Assembly: GCA_002396665.1 (NCBI GenBank) | Contig: DGYJ01000026.1 | Coordinates: 5,004 to 15,547, forward strand | Direction: 5' to 3' | DNA: 10,544 nt | Origin: Bdellovibrionaceae bacterium UBA5009 | Lineage (GTDB): Bacteria; Bdellovibrionota; Bdellovibrionia; Bdellovibrionales; Bdellovibrionaceae | Shown: one piece after another, positions 1-7,200 of the stretch | Layout: each line of letters starts with the position of its first letter | Numbering within the stretch: the stretch's first letter is position 1 | Notes under the pieces: model-generated | The model's input: only the letters and a program-made list of their open reading frames with translations | Database searches by the model: none | What the model was told of the DNA's origin: nothing | Translations under genes and position numbers: made by a program

Positions 1-584
1 TGGTGAAAATCACTATTCGCAATAATGGGTAACTTTGAGTTCAATACATCAGAATAGACTTTTTGCCTTGAATTCATTTCCCAAGCATCGATCAAGTGGC
101 CGATCTCGTGGCGACGCCCCCACAAATGGTAGGTTTGAAATTCAAACTCTCCGGTGCTGAGGGGATGGGCCGCAATCGTCAGCCCACCTTGCCGCTTTGC
201 CCAAACTAGAATTTCTTCGACATCTAACTCTGGATCAATCCATTCTTCACCGCCAAGGACTAAAATATGGGCCGAGCGATGATTGACGAAAGAATTTTTT
301 GTAATTTCAAATCCCGGGATCACCAACATTTTGTACTGTTCCCATGCGCGTAGGGCTTCGTGTTTGATTTCTTGAATATAGGTCGAAAAATTTTCCTTCG
401 ATAAACTGTAATTCAAACTGTGACTGACCCGACCGATAATATTTCGCTCTTCACAAATATGGTCCGTTATGGCGATGGCCCCAAAACCTTTACTGCCATA
501 CAAGTCAACAACCTGCTGAATGGTCAATCGACCATCACTGTACTGAGTATGAATATGAAAATCACATTTTAAAGACTCTTTCAT
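1..584 (-). CDS. PHP-domain metal-dependent phosphoesterase, 3' end cut by window edge
   Basis: I translated the minus strand from ATG at 584-582; the frame stays open to the left edge (194 codons), so the C-terminus is missing. The metal-binding motifs of the PHP (polymerase and histidinol phosphatase) fold appear in order: DFHIHTQYSDG (residues 8-18, HxH plus Asp), ITDH (39-42), PGFEIT (90-95, bridging Glu), a His at 106 in SAHILVLG, AAHP (137-140) and NSDFH (189-193) just at the edge. PHP enzymes use two or three metal ions to hydrolyse phosphomonoesters, phosphodiesters or oligonucleotides; the substrate of this one cannot be read from sequence. No signal peptide is seen, so it is probably cytoplasmic. 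It is divergent from the arginase operon across 162 bp. The ribosome binding site is weak (GGAAATGAG shortly upstream). Family assignment is firm; exact function is unknown. Confidence 0.87.
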   Translation of the reverse strand, partial: MKESLKCDFHIHTQYSDGRLTIQQVVDLYGSKGFGAIAITDHICEERNIIGRVSHSLNYSLSKENFSTYIQEIKHEALRAWEQYKMLVIPGFEITKNSFVNHRSAHILVLGGEEWIDPELDVEEILVWAKRQGGLTIAAHPLSTGEFEFQTYHLWGRRHEIGHLIDAWEMNSRQKVYSDVLNSKLPIIANSDFH

Positions 585-601
585 ATAAACTCATTTCCGG
601 C

Positions 602-634
602 CTTGCAACTGGGAACACCCATTCCCAATGCAAG
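602..634. promoter_or_regulatory. Inverted repeat in the divergent intergenic region, possible operator or 5'-UTR hairpin
   Basis: CTTGCA (602-607) and TGGGAA (610-615) are mirrored by TTCCCA (622-627) and TGCAAG (629-634), giving twelve pairs interrupted only by a 2-versus-1 base bulge around a 6-base loop. No T-run follows on either strand, so it does not look like an intrinsic terminator. It lies 18 bases before the PHP start codon, just upstream of that gene's weak ribosome binding site. It could therefore be a repressor site or an mRNA hairpin affecting PHP translation. Function is inferred only. Confidence 0.4.
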
Positions 635-642
635 TCATATGA

Positions 643-659
643 TGATTTAAACCAAATCA
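643..659. promoter_or_regulatory. Short AT-rich palindrome overlapping a -10-like hexamer
   Basis: TGATTT and AAATCA form a perfect 6-bp inverted repeat with a 5-base spacer. A good -10 match, TATGAT, sits at 638-643 on the plus strand and touches the left arm, so a protein bound here could control transcription towards the arginase operon. I found no convincing -35 element at the right distance. The half-sites resemble FNR/CRP-type half-sites, but the spacing is wrong for FNR. Such repeats also arise by chance in AT-rich DNA. Confidence 0.22.
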
Positions 660-746
660 GAGCCCTTTCGCATGTTAGATTTTTGTCAGGGACTAAAGAC
701 AGAATCATGACACGACAAATTGATTTATTTTCGTCAGCCTTAAGAC

Positions 747-1718
747 ATGAATCAAGCCTTCAATTTTTTAGGTCTTAAAATCGAGTCTGGGCAAGCTAAA
801 AATGGGCCAGGCCATGCAGACCAAGAAATCCGAAACTTTCTAAAAATATTAAATTCTGAATTTTCATATATTGACCATGGAAGCATCCCCCGCCAGGTCG
901 AAAACTCAAACCGTTTTCAAATCAAACACAATGAAGATTTAAAAAAAATTCAATGGCAAGACTATGAAGTGGCCTTTCATAAGATCCAATCACTCCTTGC
1001 CACAGATCAACTTCTAGTCAATTGGGGCGGTGACCACAGTGTCGGGATCTCGACGGTTGGGGCTTTTTGCAATAGCTATCAGGACGGGTATGTTCTTTGG
1101 GTAGATGCCCATGCTGACATTAATCTGCCTCAGCACTCGCCCACAGGAAATTTACACGGAATGCCCTTGGCCTTACTGCTGAATTTACAAAACTCTGGAT
1201 CTGAAAACTTACCGTGGATGAAAAATTTTCTTTCGCCTGATAAACTTATTTATCTAGGGCTTCGTGACATTGACCCCTTTGAAAAGCAAATTTTAGACGA
1301 TTTAAAAATAAAATATTTTACAAGTGAAACCCTTCATCAGCATGGAATTGAAAAGGCAATTAAAAAAATTCTTTCACTGACCGCTGAACATCCATTGCAT
1401 ATCAGCTTTGACATTGACTGCATGAGCCCCTCAGAGGCCCCCTCTACAGGTCTGCATGTCCCAGAAGGGCTATCCAATTCGCAGATGACAATCCTTGCAG
1501 ATTTTTTAAGCCTTCACCCAAACTTAAAATCCCTTGATATGACAGAAATCAATCCATTGATTGGATCTTCTGAAGATGTTTTACAAACAAACTTGATCGC
1601 GCTGCAATTTTTAAAAACGATTTTAGGCAAAAATAAACTTCAACTGAGGAGGGTCCATGATGACACTGGTCGGGCAAATCAAAGAAACAACTCGTTTGCG
1701 ATGGAATCGTGTTCATAA
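747..1718 (+). CDS. Arginase (ureohydrolase family), first gene of operon
   Basis: Ureohydrolase that should hydrolyse L-arginine to L-ornithine and urea at a two-manganese centre in the cytoplasm. Metal ligands are visible: His97 in GGDHS (94-98), Asp120/His122/Asp124 in DAHADIN, and Asp222/Asp224 in SFDID (220-224). Glu268 in TEINP matches the conserved substrate-side Glu. The segment SPTGNLHGMP (131-140) is the arginase signature rather than the agmatinase one. Length (323 aa) is normal with a slightly long tail. The start is supported because FNFLGLKIESGQAKNG aligns with the usual first strand of the family (IxIIGxPxxxGQxxxG); the ribosome binding site is poor. The loop after the second Asp pair reads CMSP where arginases usually have an Asp (GLDP). 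The last 20 codons overlap the next gene. Arginase is much more likely than agmatinase or formimidoylglutamase, but substrate is inferred. Confidence 0.9.
   Translation: MNQAFNFLGLKIESGQAKNGPGHADQEIRNFLKILNSEFSYIDHGSIPRQVENSNRFQIKHNEDLKKIQWQDYEVAFHKIQSLLATDQLLVNWGGDHSVGISTVGAFCNSYQDGYVLWVDAHADINLPQHSPTGNLHGMPLALLLNLQNSGSENLPWMKNFLSPDKLIYLGLRDIDPFEKQILDDLKIKYFTSETLHQHGIEKAIKKILSLTAEHPLHISFDIDCMSPSEAPSTGLHVPEGLSNSQMTILADFLSLHPNLKSLDMTEINPLIGSSEDVLQTNLIALQFLKTILGKNKLQLRRVHDDTGRANQRNNSFAMESCS
1646..1653 (+). promoter_or_regulatory. Strong Shine-Dalgarno site inside the arginase gene, fixing the acyltransferase start
   Basis: GAGGAGGG lies 3 bases before the tandem ATGATG at 1657-1662, and measured from its AGGAGG core it is close to ideal for either ATG. 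It is by far the best ribosome binding site in this operon. It shows that the second gene starts within the arginase coding sequence, and it suggests higher or independent translation of the acyltransferase. Confidence 0.75.
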
Positions 1719-2496
1719 GTTCAAACCAAAAATAAAACTTTTTCTTGAAGTAGGCCCCTACCTTATCAAAACAGCCGAAAGCACAGATGAGCTGATTGAA
1801 AGTTTTCGACTGCGCGATCAAGTCTTCAATCAAGAATTTCGTGGCATCAAAAAACAAAGTCTGGATTTTGATAAGTATGACTACTACTTTGACCACCTGA
1901 TCATCGTCCACAAAGAGACTCAAAAAATTATTGGCACCTATCGTTTGAATTGTTCATCAAAAATTAAAAACTCTTACACGGCCAACGAATTTGATCTTTC
2001 CATGTTGCAACTTCAGCAAGGACCTTACTTAGAACTTGGTCGCGCCTGCATCCAACAAGAATACCGAAAGGGTTCTGTGATTTCAATCCTTTGGAGGGGC
2101 ATCGCAGAGTATATGAAACTGTCAGATGCGAATATTCTTTATGGGTGCTCAAGTGCAAAGATCAATAACCCACGGGACGCGGCCCTTGTACATAAATATC
2201 TTTTTGATCACGGGCATCTCACTCTTGAATACTTTTGCAAGCCAACAAAACTTTTCCAAATGAAAGATTTCGAAACTTGGTATACTTTTTTCAAAAACGG
2301 ACTGAATGAAAATCAAATCACTGAGGCCGAAAATTTAATCCCCTCACTTCTAAAGTCCTATATCAAAATTGGTGCAAAAATTGCCTGCGAACCTGCCTTT
2401 GATAAGGATTTTGACTGCATCGACTTTTTAACAATTTTGAAAAAAGAAAATTTAGCGAATTCGCTTGCACAAAAGTTACAAATACAGAGATCCTAG
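1657..2496 (+). CDS. OlsB/hemolysin-like GNAT N-acyltransferase
   Basis: A 279-residue protein of the GNAT-fold acyltransferase group that includes ornithine N-acyltransferase OlsB and the 'putative hemolysin' proteins (COG3176-like), distantly related to acyl-homoserine lactone synthases. Diagnostic segments are FRLRDQVFNQEF (50-61), an acidic DFDKYDYYFDHLIIV (70-84), IIGTYRLN (91-98), LELGRACI (125-132) followed by YRKGSVISILWRGIAEYM (136-153), GCSS (163-166), and the C-terminal LLKSYIKIGAKIACEPAFD (231-249) with DxxF and D-FL. OlsB-type enzymes move a 3-hydroxyacyl chain from acyl carrier protein to the alpha-amino group of ornithine, giving lyso-ornithine lipid. Relatives acylate other amino acids. 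Following directly on an arginase gene favours ornithine as acceptor (inference). No signal peptide; probably cytoplasmic or membrane-associated. No OlsA-type O-acyltransferase is in the window. Family is clear; acceptor is not. Confidence 0.82.
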   Translation: MMTLVGQIKETTRLRWNRVHKFKPKIKLFLEVGPYLIKTAESTDELIESFRLRDQVFNQEFRGIKKQSLDFDKYDYYFDHLIIVHKETQKIIGTYRLNCSSKIKNSYTANEFDLSMLQLQQGPYLELGRACIQQEYRKGSVISILWRGIAEYMKLSDANILYGCSSAKINNPRDAALVHKYLFDHGHLTLEYFCKPTKLFQMKDFETWYTFFKNGLNENQITEAENLIPSLLKSYIKIGAKIACEPAFDKDFDCIDFLTILKKENLANSLAQKLQIQRS

Positions 2497-2501
2497 ATGG
2501 C

Positions 2502-3518
2502 ATGATTGGCGAACTTCAAAAAATATTTGATCTTATCAACAAAGAAGACAGATTAAAATCTTTGGTTCGCCCATCCATTGAAACTGAAATCAAATATAAA
2601 AATAAAAACTACCCAATCTATTCGTTTTCGATTGGATCGGAATCCCCAACCGCTCCAACTTTATTTATCACTGGCGGAGTCCACGGACTCGAACGAGTCG
2701 GTGCGCAGCTGGCCTGGAGCCTCTTGAAAACAACAATTGATACATTACTTTGGGATCGCTCTCGAAAAGAACTTTTTCAACATGTGCGACTGGTTTTCGC
2801 TCCACTTCTAAATCCCGTGGGCTATCTGCATTTTAAGCGCAGCAATGGCAACAACGTGGATTTGATGCGAAACTCTCCGATCATCTCTGAAGAAAAAACT
2901 CCCTTTCTTGTTGGTGGACAGCGGATTTCAGACAAAATCCCTTGGTATCAAGGACAAGAAGGAATTCTTGAGCCCGAAAGCCAAGCCCTTGTCCAGCTCT
3001 TCAAGAAAGAAGCACTACAAAGTTCCTGTGTGATTGCGGTGGATTTTCACTCTGGCTTTGGGATGAAGGATCGCCTTTGGTTTCCATTTTCACACACGCG
3101 AAAAATCTTCGATAACCTGGCCGAAATGCATTCCCTCACCCATTTATTTGAAGACACCCACCCATACCATATTTACCAAATAGAGCCCCAATCGGATGCT
3201 TACTTACTGCACGGAGATTTATGGGATTTTCTTTATCTAGATTACAAAGAAAAAAACCGCAGCGGCATTTTTCTACCACTGACACTAGAGATGGGCTCCT
3301 GGACGTGGGTTAAAAAAAATCCTCTGCAAATTTTTTCAAAGCATGGAGCTTTTAACCCAATTAAAGAACATCGCCTCAAAAGAACCTATCGGCGTCATCA
3401 TTTGCTTTTCGATTTTCTTTTGAAGGCCCTTTACTCAAATCAGATCTGGAGTCATCTTGAAGCAGGCTTTAAACACAAGCACCATCAGCTGGGCTTAGAG
3501 AAATGGTACAAATCCTAA
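2502..3518 (+). CDS. M14-family zinc carboxypeptidase/amidohydrolase, cytoplasmic
   Basis: Zinc-dependent hydrolase of the carboxypeptidase A / succinylglutamate desuccinylase-aspartoacylase superfamily (338 aa). Zinc ligands are His61 and Glu64 in GGVHGLE (58-64) and His183 in DFHSGFG (181-187). The catalytic Glu is Glu263 in TLEMGSW (261-267). NPVGYLHFKR (104-113) and NVDLMRN (118-124) match the NPxGY...R and GVDxNRN segments that bind the substrate carboxylate; the Asn before the key Arg is Met122 here. There is no signal peptide, so unlike secreted digestive carboxypeptidases it acts inside the cell. It follows the acyltransferase after 5 bases and is surely co-transcribed; an ATG at 2497 hits a stop after two codons, so 2502 is the start. 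It may trim C-terminal residues (perhaps Arg or Lys) from peptides, or cleave an N-acyl amino acid as AstE and AspA do. The substrate is unknown. Confidence 0.82.
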   Translation: MIGELQKIFDLINKEDRLKSLVRPSIETEIKYKNKNYPIYSFSIGSESPTAPTLFITGGVHGLERVGAQLAWSLLKTTIDTLLWDRSRKELFQHVRLVFAPLLNPVGYLHFKRSNGNNVDLMRNSPIISEEKTPFLVGGQRISDKIPWYQGQEGILEPESQALVQLFKKEALQSSCVIAVDFHSGFGMKDRLWFPFSHTRKIFDNLAEMHSLTHLFEDTHPYHIYQIEPQSDAYLLHGDLWDFLYLDYKEKNRSGIFLPLTLEMGSWTWVKKNPLQIFSKHGAFNPIKEHRLKRTYRRHHLLFDFLLKALYSNQIWSHLEAGFKHKHHQLGLEKWYKS

Positions 3519-3650
3519 CACATTTCTAAAAAAACAAATTTTAATCCAACAAATAAAAGAAACTCCTAACAAGCCATTTCAACAACTTCTTTATATAAGG
3601 TCTCAACTTGAACAATAACTGCTTCAAGCCAAAACACAAAGGAGTATTAA

Positions 3651-4217
3651 ATGAAGAAAATGATATTAATTCTTGCATGTACTTTATCTAGCGCGATGGC
3701 AATTGCTGATACAATCAGAGAGCTCAACGTATTCCAAAATCAATTTGTCTTGGATAGTGACATTAAAGACCTTAAAATTGAGCGCATTCGCATAGTAAAT
3801 GTGCCAAGTGCAATGAAGGATCTTGATGTTTGTATTCCTTCAAGTATGCCAGAGTCTGATTTGGAAACCTGCTCTGTTGTGGCTGAAAAAACCAAAGTGG
3901 CCCAAGTTGTTCTTTCTTATACGCAAGGAAATATGGAAGACAATTCCTATGACATCACTGTCAATTTCCCCATCGAAAAACTTTCTGCAGAACAAATTTC
4001 AAAAATCGAAGCCACAACAAAGGGCTTTTTTGATTTTATGGGAAAAAAATCAAGCTTAAATCGCAAACTAGCTAACGAGTATGTGCAATTACAAACGACA
4101 CGGTTTCAATCCCCTGGAAGCTACAAAACTTGCCAGTACGAAACTTGCAATGAATCAGACTATTACGAAGTTCATTACATCGGAAGCTACCAAAAATTGA
4201 CTGTTCATTTAAAGTAA
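3651..4217 (+). CDS. Unrecognised small secreted protein with four cysteines
   Basis: I do not recognise this 188-residue protein. It has a clear Sec signal peptide: Lys2-Lys3, a hydrophobic stretch of about residues 4-18 and an AIA|D cleavage site after Ala19. The mature part of about 169 residues would be periplasmic or outside the cell. Mature cysteines fall in two pairs, Cys61/Cys74 and Cys161/Cys166 (the latter in CQYETC), consistent with two local disulfides. The middle looks like alternating beta strands (VVLSY, YDITVNF) followed by a helix near 112-130; no enzyme motif is seen. A textbook ribosome binding site, AAAGGAG at 3638-3644, lies 6 bases before ATG, and a signal peptide in frame makes the gene real. 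It sits alone between the operon to its left and a converging pump gene. An AT-rich TTTATATAA at 3590-3598 might be a -10, with no good -35. Confidence 0.8.
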   Translation: MKKMILILACTLSSAMAIADTIRELNVFQNQFVLDSDIKDLKIERIRIVNVPSAMKDLDVCIPSSMPESDLETCSVVAEKTKVAQVVLSYTQGNMEDNSYDITVNFPIEKLSAEQISKIEATTKGFFDFMGKKSSLNRKLANEYVQLQTTRFQSPGSYKTCQYETCNESDYYEVHYIGSYQKLTVHLK

Positions 4218-4247
4218 ATTCAAAATCAAAAATTCAATTTACTCTTT

Positions 4248-4272
4248 GGCCGCTCAAGAAATTGCAGCGGCC
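4248..4272. terminator. Weak candidate hairpin over the RND gene stop codon
   Basis: GGCCGC (4248-4253) pairs perfectly with GCGGCC (4267-4272) across a 13-base loop that contains the pump gene's stop codon (4254-4256, minus strand). It lies in the 36-bp gap between two converging genes, where terminators are expected. It lacks an immediate T-run on either strand; on the minus strand TTGAATTTTTG follows about 12 bases on. It may be chance, because the Ala-Ala codons at the pump C-terminus supply one arm. Confidence 0.22.
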
Positions 4273-7200
4273 TCGATTTCTTCAAAAGCTTTTTTCGTTT
4301 CCTGTTCTTTTTGCTCTTTGCTACGAAATTTTTCCATCAGCAAAGATCCTACAGGCACAACAAACAATGTCAGCACCGTTGAAACTAAAACACCACCGAT
4401 GATTGTGATCGCCATGGGACGAAAAGCTTCAGACCCTTCTCCTAAGGCCAATGCAGAAGGAATAGCCCCTGCCACCGTTGCCAGCGAAGTCATTAAAATG
4501 GGTCGCAGTCGAATTGGGCCAGCCTTCAGTAACGCATCCTTTGCATTTAGTTTTTCACTTTCACGTAATTGATTCGCAAATTCGATCAACAAGATGGCGT
4601 TCTTCTTTACGATCCCCATCAATAGCAAAATTCCGATCATGCTGTATAAATTTAAACTTTGCCCAGTCACTAGCAAGGCCATGAATGCACCAGAAATACT
4701 GTAAGGCATAGATAGTAAAATCGAAATTGGATCAATGAATGAATTAAACTGCGTCGCCAATACCATGTAAGCCACCAGAATTCCTAAGCCCAAGGCCATT
4801 GCCAATTGAGTAAAAAATTCCCCGAAGGCCTTCGAGTTCCCGCTTTGATTGATCACATAGCCTGGCTTTAAAATTTCTTTTGATTTCTGATCAATAAAGG
4901 CCTGGGCCTGGGGCAATGTAAACCCTTTGTTCAAATTCGCAGATACTGTTATTGTCCTTTGACGATTCACCCGCGAAATTTGTTGCAAGCTAGGCTCTGT
5001 GGTCTGCTGAACAAGTTTGTTCAGCGAAATTAAATTCCCTCTGTTATTTCCTACCAAAAGTTGATTGATTTCATCCTTAGCAATTTTGTAAGGTCGGGCA
5101 TTCTTATCCCCATCGTCTTTTAAACTTCCAGATTGATTATCAACCTCTGGCTTTCGCAAAATTTGCAAACGAATATCATCACGTCTTCCATCCTTTGAAT
5201 ACTGTCCAACGCGGACTCCGCCAATCAAAGAATTAATTGTTTGCGCAATATTAGAAACTGTCACACCACGATTATTGGCTTGTTCACGATCAGGGCGAAT
5301 TTGAATTTCCGGCATTCCCAAAAGATAATTCGAATCCACATCCACCATCATTCCGCTTTTTTCCATCTCGTCCATCAACTTTTTAGTCGAACTCCAAAGC
5401 TCATCCCAGTCTCCACCTTGAACCATAAACTCAACTTGGAATCCCCGCCCTGAAGAAAATCCCCTGGCCGACAAATCTTGAATATTCACTTTCAAATCTG
5501 GGACATCCTTAAACTGGGCTCTGGTTTTGGTCATGAAATCTTGCTGTGAAATTTTTCGATCAGCCTTAGGAACCAGGGACACAAAAATCATCCCCGTATT
5601 TGAATCTGAAGATCCTCCACCAAATCCACCGGCACTGGCAAAAATCTGTTTCACTTCTTTTTGCTCTTGCAACCATTTTTCCACCAACTGGGATTTTTCA
5701 TTGGTTTGTTGCAAAGAACTGCCTACAGGCAATTGCAGTCTAGCAATAAATAAACTTTGATCTTGAGTTGGTGTAAATTCTTTTGGAATTTTTTTGACCA
5801 ACAAAAAAGAAGCGATCAAAAAAACAAGGGAAGCGATCAAAACCTTCCATGGATTATTTAAAGTGGGTTTCAACCATTTCGCATAGTTGCTGGTCAGCTG
5901 ATCCAATGCCTTGTCCATGGCTTTACCAATTCGAGTGGTGCGATGCCCTTCGGAAATAAACGAAGCACATCGCATGGGCGTAATTGTCAAAGACTCCACT
6001 AAAGATAAAAACACAGCCAAGGAAATGGTCACCCCAAACTGCATAAAGTAAACGCCGATCACACCTTTCATAAAGGCCACGGGTAGAAAAATTGCAATCA
6101 CGGCAGCCGTTGCCGCTAACGCAGCAAAAGCAATTTCACGAGACCCTAAAATTGCTGATTTAATTTTTGAATGTCCGAGTTCTTTAAAACGAAAAATATT
6201 TTCAAGAACCATAATGGCATCATCAACCACGATTCCAATGGCTAAAGTCAAACCCAACAATGTGAAGGTATTCAAAGTGAATCCAAAAAAATAAAGTCCT
6301 ATGAAAGCACCAAGTATTGACGTTGGTATGGCCAACAAAACATTGAATGTCGCCGACCAACTTCCTAAAAACATCCAGCAGACTAAAGACGTTAAGAGTG
6401 CCGCCAAAAATAAATGACTCTTCAATTCGTGGACCGAGGCCTCGATAAATCTGGTGCTGTCAAAATTCACGTTCAACTCGACCCCTGGTGGAAGATCTTT
6501 TTGAACATCGACAAGTCTGTCTTTAATCCCCCGAGCCACAGCCACAGCATTTGACCCCCGCTGTTTTCGTATTCCTAAACCCAGGGCCATTTCCCCATTG
6601 AAGCGCGCGATCCTGCGAATCTCGTCAAGGCCTTCTTCGATGTTTGCAACATCTTTAAGACGTACGGGTTGGCTTTGATCAGAGACCTGGGCCCCCGCAC
6701 GACGGCTAATAATAATATTATCAAATTCAGCTTTATTTTTTGCCTCACCCAAAGTGCGCACATTGATGACTCGGGTGTTGGTTTCAATTTGCCCACCCGG
6801 CAATTCAACGTGTTCTGTTTTTAAAGCATCAATGACGTCATTGACGGTCATATTGTATTTCGATAAGGCCTCTGGCTTCACCCAAACACGCAGGGCTGGC
6901 GCTGTGTAACCGCCAAGAAAAATTTCTCCGATTCCGGGAACTGATGAAAAGCGATCTTTAACTTGATCCCTGGCAATACGATTCAAAGTTTTCAAATCAA
7001 TATTTTTTCCAGTCAAAGCCAACCAAATGATGGGCTGATCATCTGGATTTGATTTACTAATCACTGGCGTTTCCATGTCTGTAGGTAAACGTCTTTGTGC
7101 TTGTGCAAGTTTCGCCTGCACATCTTGCAAGGCCACATCAATATTTTTTCCAAGGTCAAATTCCAAGGAAATGTTGGCACTTCCAGTTTTCGCACTGGAT

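Noticed and set aside
683..720. Promoter-like texts before arginase: TTGTCA (683-688), and a sigma-28-like TAAAG (694-698) with CGACAAAT (713-720)
   Set aside because: TTGTCA has no acceptable -10 at 16-18 bp. The sigma-28-like elements are about two bases too close and only partly match. Not strong enough to call.
1549..1923. Minus-strand open frame of 124 codons under the arginase/acyltransferase junction
   Set aside because: It lies wholly opposite two well-supported genes, has no recognisable motif and no ribosome binding site; a shadow frame.
3607..3628. Inverted repeat CTTGAA...TTCAAG upstream of the orphan secreted protein
   Set aside because: Six-base arms with a ten-base spacer in AT-rich DNA are expected by chance; no matching promoter geometry was seen.
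3651..3680. Possible lipoprotein box (ILAC, Cys10) in the orphan secreted protein
   Set aside because: The hydrophobic part before Cys10 would be only about six residues, too short for a lipoprotein signal. The AIA|D site after residue 19 fits signal peptidase I much better.
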